Shown here: positions 5,807 to 9,563 of the stretch, piece after piece
Position numbering within the stretch: the first letter of the stretch is position 1
Layout: every line of letters starts with the position of its first letter
Assembly: GCA_013331375.1 (NCBI GenBank)
Contig: DUGO01000101.1
Span: forward strand, 1-9,563
DNA length: 9,563 nt
Reading direction: 5' to 3'
From: Candidatus Methanoperedentaceae archaeon
Lineage (GTDB): Archaea; Halobacteriota; Methanosarcinia; Methanosarcinales; Methanoperedenaceae
The notes under the pieces: generated by a model
Told to the model about the DNA's origin: nothing
Database searches by the model: none
The model's input: the letters and a program-made list of their open reading frames with translations, nothing else
Translations under genes and position numbers: made by a program

Positions 5807-5986
5807 ATGCCCATTGACCCTGTATGCTGGATGCATGTTGATAGAAACTCTGAGATTAGAACCGAATATTCGGGTCAGACATATTATTTCTGCTCTTTGC
5901 GGTGCAAGCAGGAGTTCGAAAAGAATCTCAAAAATTACCTTGGCGTTAAAAGCCCGATGAAGATGCCTGAAAATGGCACCGGATAA
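5807..5986 (+). CDS. Small stand-alone YHS/TRASH metal-binding protein
   Basis: This is a 59-residue protein that is almost nothing but one YHS (TRASH-like) domain. It begins MPIDPVCWMHVD, with Cys7 in the DPVC-x-M motif. The second knuckle is YYFCSLRCKQEFEK, with Cys29 and Cys33. These are the usual soft-metal ligands of the family. The glycine of the common DPVCGM is Trp here. The tail GVKSPMKMPE, with Met51 and Met53, is conserved in the frameshifted paralogue and could add thioether ligands. The family is linked to copper and other heavy-metal handling; a role as small metal carrier or sensor for the CopA-like pump is an inference from position. The ATG at 5807 is chosen because the paralogue starts at the same residue; the ATG at 5802 is out of frame. 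No Shine-Dalgarno is seen. Confidence 0.85.
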   Translation: MPIDPVCWMHVDRNSEIRTEYSGQTYYFCSLRCKQEFEKNLKNYLGVKSPMKMPENGTG

Positions 5987-6012
5987 GATCAATTTACAAC
6001 ATATGTGAAGAT

Positions 6013-6021
6013 AAAATATAA
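6013..6021 (+). promoter_or_regulatory. TATA-like box for the Usp-CopA-protease operon
   Basis: AAAATATAA lies 48-56 nt before the universal stress protein ATG at 6069. An imperfect inverted repeat, TTTACA-5 nt-TGTGAA (5993-6009), lies just upstream of it, resembling but not matching the operators of the small YHS genes. Confidence 0.4.
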
Positions 6022-6055
6022 AGGGGAAAGCGATTAACAATGAAAGTATCTGGCT

Positions 6056-6061
6056 GGAGGT
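6056..6061 (+). promoter_or_regulatory. Ribosome binding site of the universal stress protein gene
   Basis: GGAGGT with 7 nt to the ATG at 6069, a near-ideal archaeal Shine-Dalgarno that fixes this start. Confidence 0.7.
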
Positions 6062-6068
6062 AAGAATT

Positions 6069-6518
6069 ATGAGTGGGCTGTATAAAAAAATTCTGATAGC
6101 AACGGACGGGTCGGAGTATACCAAAAAGGCTGTAGCACATGCAATCGAGCTCGCAAAGCTCTCCGGAGCTGAACTCCATGCAATCTATGTCGTGGACATT
6201 AAAGCCGGTTGCGGTCCTGAATCATGCATTTCTATGGAAGTATCCCCGGACAGGATAGCCAGGATTTTGAGCCGACACGGCGACGCCGCTATTCATTATA
6301 TAGAAGACCTGGCAAATAAAGAAGGCATAAAAACCGAAAGGTGGATTGTGGAGGGGAACCCGGCTGAGGAGATACTGAAGTTTGCAAATAAGCAATCAGT
6401 TGATCTGATAGTGATGGGCACGCTGGGCATGAGCGGCATCGAAAAATTTTTACTCGGAAGCGTTGCAGATAAAGTGATACGAAGCTCAAAGACCCCTGTT
6501 TTGACCGTTAGAAAGTAA
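6069..6518 (+). CDS. Universal stress protein, UspA family, ATP-binding type
   Basis: This is a 149-residue single-domain universal stress protein with the Rossmann-like UspA fold. It begins with [17 protein letters not shown], whose Asp13 region contacts the nucleotide. It carries the complete ATP-binding signature G-2x-G-9x-G-S: Gly117, Gly120 and Gly130-Ser131 in [16 protein letters not shown]. Such proteins are cytoplasmic dimers that bind ATP and modulate stress responses; the exact target is unknown. A Cys48/Cys53 pair in KAGCGPESC lies in the variable loop after strand 2 and, in this metal-related setting, might bind metal or be redox active (inference). It is first in an apparent operon: only 11 nt separate it from the ATPase gene. 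Confidence 0.93.
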   Translation: MSGLYKKILIATDGSEYTKKAVAHAIELAKLSGAELHAIYVVDIKAGCGPESCISMEVSPDRIARILSRHGDAAIHYIEDLANKEGIKTERWIVEGNPAEEILKFANKQSVDLIVMGTLGMSGIEKFLLGSVADKVIRSSKTPVLTVRK

Positions 6519-6519
6519 C

Positions 6520-6532
6520 AGGAGGCAGATTG
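6520..6532 (+). promoter_or_regulatory. Strong ribosome binding site with TTG start for copA
   Basis: AGGAGG (6520-6525) lies 4 nt before TTG at 6530. The reading PKDPVCGM follows immediately, as expected for the first residues of a YHS domain. No ATG is available before the domain, so the TTG start is well supported. Confidence 0.75.
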
Positions 6533-8638
6533 CCCAAAGACCCTGTATGCGGAATGTACGTGGATGAGAAGACAGCCATAAAAAAGGTAATTGGCGGCAG
6601 AACATACTATTTTTGCTCCGAGAGCTGTCTTAAAACATTCGAGAATCCTGAGAGGGAATTGAAAAGCATGAAGCGCCGGGTAGCAATTGCACTTTCAGGA
6701 GTTCTATTGCTAGCAGCCCTCCGGGTGGTAGCGATGTTTACGCTGGCTGCCGGAGTTACGCTGGTCACATGGGCACCTATCCCTTCACTTCCATGGTTCA
6801 CCTGGGGCTACTGGCTGTTTATATTAACAACGCCCGTTCAATTTATAGGCGGCTGGAGCTTTTATTCAGGAGCTTACACCGCTCTAAAAGCGAGGAGGGC
6901 AAATATGGACCTCTTGATTTCAATGGGAACTTTGACTGCATATTTCTTCAGCGTGTTTGTGCTGTTCTTCCCTGATATCCTGCCTGTGAAGGAAAAGGAT
7001 GTTTATTTTGAGGTATCTGCTGTCATAATAGCCTTCGTGTTGCTGGGGAAATTCATGGAGGATTATATGAAAACCAGCACCTCGGCTGCGGTGAGAAAGC
7101 TCATGGACCTGCGCCCGGCTATGGCGACGGTTATTCGGAATGAGATTGAAGTTGAGATTCCTGCAGAGGGCATCATGGTAGGCGAGATTGTGGTTGTGCA
7201 CCCCGGCGAAAAAATACCTACAGATGGCATAGTGGTTGAAGGGCATTCGGCTGTGGATGAAAAGATGATCACGGGCGAGAGCGTACCTGTTGAAAAGAAA
7301 ACAGGTGATAATGTGATAGGTGCCACCATAAATAAGTTGGGTTTGCTGAAGTTCAGAGCAACGCAGGTGGGGGCAGACACAACGCTGATGCAGATAGTTA
7401 AAATGGTGGAGGATGCACAGGCATCGAGCGCGCCTATACAGAGGATGGCAGACCGCATCAGCGCATATTTTGTGCCCGCCGTGATCATCGCCGCATTTCT
7501 CACATTCGCAGTATGGTATTTTGTCTTTGGAAATTTCACAGCAGGATTGCTTGCATTCGTTGCAGTTCTTATCATTTCGTGCCCGTGCGCGCTCGGTATA
7601 GCTACGCCAACGGCTTTGATGGTGGGCGTGGGAAAAGGTGCTGAAGCCGGGATATTGATACGCGGTGGAGAGTACCTTGAGCGGGCGCAGAAGCTTACGA
7701 CCGTGGTATTTGACAAGACGGGCACGCTCACAAAAGGAGAGCCCTCTGTTACTGATATTATAGCAGGGGACAAGAACGAAGTACTGCGATTGGCTGCAAT
7801 CGCTGAAAAGGGCTCAGAGCATCCTCTTGGCGAGGCGATAGTCAGGGCAGCAAGGGAAAAAGGCATTGAGGTAAAGGACGCTGAATCCTTTGAAGCTGTG
7901 CCGGGACATGGTATCAAAGTTGTTGTAGAAGGTAAACAGGTGCTGGTTGGCAACCGGAGGCTTATGCAGAGCCATGGTATAGATTCAGGTAATCTTGAGC
8001 AGAACATCCAGAATCTTGAATCGCAGGGAAAAACTGCGATGCTCGTTGCAGCCAACAGGAAAATCACAGGTATAATAGCAGTTGCTGATACCCTGAAGGA
8101 GAACTCCGCCGAGGCTGTGGCAGAACTCAAGAAGCTTGGAGTCGAGACCATCATGCTTACAGGAGATAATGAACGAACTGCAAAGGCAATCGCAGGGCAG
8201 GTGGGAATAGAACGGGTTATTGCGAATGTGCTGCCAGGGGAAAAAGCCAGTGTGATAAAGACATTGCAGGCAGAAGGCAAGGTGGTCGCAATGGTAGGCG
8301 ACGGCATAAATGATGCTCCCGCCCTTGCGCAATCTGACATCGGCATAGCAGTAGGCAGCGGCTCTGATGTGGCAAAGGAGACCGGCGGGATAGTCCTGAT
8401 CAGGGACGACCTGAGGGACGTGGTGGCAGGGATAAAGTTAAGCAAAGCCACGATGAAGAAAATCAAGCAGAACATGTTCTGGGCGTTGGGATATAATACA
8501 GCCGCAATACCGATAGCAGCCGTCGGGCTATTAAATCCAATAATTGCTGCGGCTGCCATGGCTTTAAGTTCTCTCTCGGTTGTTACGAACTCAGCGCTGC
8601 TCAGGAGATTCAGGTTCGAAAGGGGAGTCCATGGCTGA
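6530..8638 (+). CDS. copA: Cu+-type P1B ATPase with N-terminal YHS domain
   Basis: This is a heavy-metal P-type ATPase of 702 residues that exports monovalent copper (or silver) across the membrane at the cost of ATP. A YHS domain (3-40; Cys7, Cys29, Cys33) takes the place of the usual HMA metal domain. Then come the transmembrane segments, TGES (248-251) in the actuator, the CPC transport site (351-353), DKTGT with the phosphorylated Asp395, HP (431-432) in the nucleotide domain, TGDN (544-547) and GDGIND (590-595). The last two helices carry Tyr655-Asn656 and Met677-xx-Ser680-Ser681, the residues that define Cu+/Ag+ specificity (P1B-1). The gene starts with TTG after a strong AGGAGG. It overlaps the following protease gene by 8 nt, which suggests translational coupling. 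Direction of transport is inferred from the family. Confidence 0.95.
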   Translation: MPKDPVCGMYVDEKTAIKKVIGGRTYYFCSESCLKTFENPERELKSMKRRVAIALSGVLLLAALRVVAMFTLAAGVTLVTWAPIPSLPWFTWGYWLFILTTPVQFIGGWSFYSGAYTALKARRANMDLLISMGTLTAYFFSVFVLFFPDILPVKEKDVYFEVSAVIIAFVLLGKFMEDYMKTSTSAAVRKLMDLRPAMATVIRNEIEVEIPAEGIMVGEIVVVHPGEKIPTDGIVVEGHSAVDEKMITGESVPVEKKTGDNVIGATINKLGLLKFRATQVGADTTLMQIVKMVEDAQASSAPIQRMADRISAYFVPAVIIAAFLTFAVWYFVFGNFTAGLLAFVAVLIISCPCALGIATPTALMVGVGKGAEAGILIRGGEYLERAQKLTTVVFDKTGTLTKGEPSVTDIIAGDKNEVLRLAAIAEKGSEHPLGEAIVRAAREKGIEVKDAESFEAVPGHGIKVVVEGKQVLVGNRRLMQSHGIDSGNLEQNIQNLESQGKTAMLVAANRKITGIIAVADTLKENSAEAVAELKKLGVETIMLTGDNERTAKAIAGQVGIERVIANVLPGEKASVIKTLQAEGKVVAMVGDGINDAPALAQSDIGIAVGSGSDVAKETGGIVLIRDDLRDVVAGIKLSKATMKKIKQNMFWALGYNTAAIPIAAVGLLNPIIAAAAMALSSLSVVTNSALLRRFRFERGVHG
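8622..8627 (+). promoter_or_regulatory. Ribosome binding site of the TRASH-protease gene
   Basis: GGGGAG lies inside the end of copA, 3 nt before the ATG at 8631. It supports this start rather than the in-frame upstream start at 8580. Confidence 0.5.
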
Positions 8639-9491
8639 TAAATGCATTTATTGCGGGATGGACATCGAAGACGAGGGCATATTAAGGCAGGTCGATGGAA
8701 ACCAGATGAGGTTTTGCAGCCAGCACTGCGCGGTCATGTTCGAGGGTCTTGAGAAAAAGGGAAGGATGAGGGCAGCAATCCTGACCGAACGGGCTGGAAT
8801 ACTGTCCATGCTTGAAAAAGAGAGGGGGGCCAGGGCAATTACGTTAATCCACAGGAGGGAGCCCTGGGAAGAAAAAGACGAGAGCTACATTAACATCGAG
8901 GATTCGGAGCACGTCCTGATGATGATAAGACAGACACCGAAGGATGAAGATGTTGACCTGATTCTCCATACCCCTGGAGGGCTGGCGCTGGCTGCCGAGA
9001 TGATTGCAATGGCTGTAAAGAACCATCCCGCAAAGGTCACGGTGATGGTCCCTTTCTATGCGATGTCAGGCGGTACGCTCATTGCACTGGCTGCTGATGA
9101 AATCATTATGGAGAAGGACAGCGTGCTTGGACCTGTCGACCCGCAGATAAGTGAGCTGCCTGCAGGTGCGCTGCTCTCGCTGCTTGATAAGAAGCCCGTG
9201 GAAAGCATATCCGATGAAAATATCATGCGCTCGGACATAGCTGGAAAGAACATAGAACGGGTGAAGAAAATGGTGCTGTGGCTGCTGAAGGATAGGATGG
9301 AACGAAGGAATGCGGAAAAGCTTGCAGATTTCCTTACAGGGGGCTATATCACACACGACACGCCCATAACATTCGATGTTGCAAAAGAATTGGGGCTCAA
9401 TGTCAGGGAGGGAATCCCGAAGCAGGTCTATTCCCTCTTCAGGACTTTCGAGTTCGGCGCATGCCCGAGACCCCAGTATGCGAAATATTAG
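8631..9491 (+). CDS. ClpP/SppA-fold serine protease with N-terminal TRASH knuckle
   Basis: This 286-residue protein joins a short TRASH/YHS-like zinc knuckle to a serine protease of the SDH_sah family (ClpP/crotonase fold, related to SppA). The knuckle uses Cys5, Cys8, Cys29 and Cys33 (CIYCGMD, then RFCSQHC). The protease domain starts at about residue 45. It shows [17 protein letters not shown] (110-126), the oxyanion-forming HTPGG, the nucleophile Ser146 in [23 protein letters not shown] (166-172), and [10 protein letters not shown] with His242/Asp243 as likely partners. No signal peptide or clear membrane helix is seen, so it is probably cytoplasmic. The start at 8631 is chosen over 8580 because it begins directly at the knuckle, has GGGGAG upstream, and is where the exact 37-bp repeat begins. 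It overlaps copA by 8 nt, so it is likely expressed with it. Substrate is unknown. Confidence 0.88.
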   Translation: MADKCIYCGMDIEDEGILRQVDGNQMRFCSQHCAVMFEGLEKKGRMRAAILTERAGILSMLEKERGARAITLIHRREPWEEKDESYINIEDSEHVLMMIRQTPKDEDVDLILHTPGGLALAAEMIAMAVKNHPAKVTVMVPFYAMSGGTLIALAADEIIMEKDSVLGPVDPQISELPAGALLSLLDKKPVESISDENIMRSDIAGKNIERVKKMVLWLLKDRMERRNAEKLADFLTGGYITHDTPITFDVAKELGLNVREGIPKQVYSLFRTFEFGACPRPQYAKY

Positions 9492-9563
9492 TTGAGCATT
9501 TCGATTAACTTATAATTTTCCCTGATATTTGATCAAGTTTTGAATATTTATGCCTATACTGCC
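9492..9563. other. AT-rich 3' flank without a gene
   Basis: These 72 bases after the protease stop codon are AT-rich and hold no open frame of note. TTTGAATATTTATG near the end could be a TATA element of a gene outside the window. The small palindrome TTGATCAA is at 9529-9536. No convincing terminator hairpin is visible. Confidence 0.3.

Noticed and set aside
6040..6063. Seven-codon reading frame before the universal stress protein
   Set aside because: It is too short and has no ribosome binding site. The GGAGGT within it clearly serves the ATG at 6069.
5720..6124. A 134-codon minus-strand frame spanning the intact small YHS gene and the start of the Usp gene
   Set aside because: The plus strand carries two well-supported genes here, and the reverse protein is hydrophobic noise without motifs.
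7063..8559. A 498-codon open frame on the minus strand
   Set aside because: It is antisense to the ATPase, whose sense frame carries every P-type motif. The reverse frame shows no family signature.
8580..8630. Upstream start for the TRASH-protease adding 17 residues
   Set aside because: These codons are the end of copA read in another frame. The knuckle, the ribosome binding site and the exact repeat all point to 8631.
1..9563. CRISPR arrays, tRNA or rRNA genes, insertion sequences
   Set aside because: No regularly spaced repeats, no tRNA-like cloverleaf, no rRNA segments and no transposase frame or IS-type terminal repeats were seen on either strand.

Overview
The window reads as archaeal chromosome. 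It carries archaeal-only versions of housekeeping genes: a stand-alone glutaminase subunit of GMP synthase, an aIF1/SUI1 factor with an N-terminal cysteine knuckle, and a two-repeat tRNA-splicing endonuclease. Several genes have AT-rich TATA-like boxes about 25-50 nt upstream, GGAGG/GGTGA ribosome binding sites, and some leaderless starts. Together with the PhnD-like lipoprotein, chemoreceptor and YHS/TRASH metal genes, this suggests a methanogen-related euryarchaeon (Methanosarcinales / Methanoperedens-like). That placement is an inference from protein style, not a database result.

Layout. (1) 27-2099, information and nucleotide housekeeping: guaAA (+) meets aIF1 (-) tail to tail with interlocked stop codons, and aIF1 and endA diverge from a shared 151-bp promoter region with a 14-bp palindrome in its middle. 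(2) 2100-5194, sensory module: a PhnD-like periplasmic binding lipoprotein behind a structured leader, a strong terminator hairpin, then a membrane chemoreceptor with an extracytoplasmic Cache-type domain. No ABC permease or ATPase accompanies the binding protein, so it probably feeds the receptor. (3) 5195-9491, a metal (probably copper) stress island built around YHS/TRASH zinc/copper-knuckle domains. It holds a frameshifted small YHS gene, an exact 37-bp copy of the 5' end of the downstream protease gene, a degraded YHS gene on the minus strand, an intact 59-residue YHS gene that is easy to miss, and then an apparent operon: universal stress protein, Cu+-type P1B ATPase with an N-terminal YHS domain, and a ClpP/SppA-fold serine protease with its own N-terminal TRASH knuckle.

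How it may work together (inference). The two small YHS genes share an upstream inverted repeat, TTTAC-N4-GTAAA, which resembles a cop box and sits just upstream of the TATA box in the intact copy. This suggests metal-responsive control. The CopA-like pump would export Cu+. The small YHS protein could bind or deliver metal. The stress protein and TRASH-protease could handle damage or signalling. Around the small YHS genes the DNA is scarred by duplication, truncation and frameshift, marking a rapidly evolving part of the locus.
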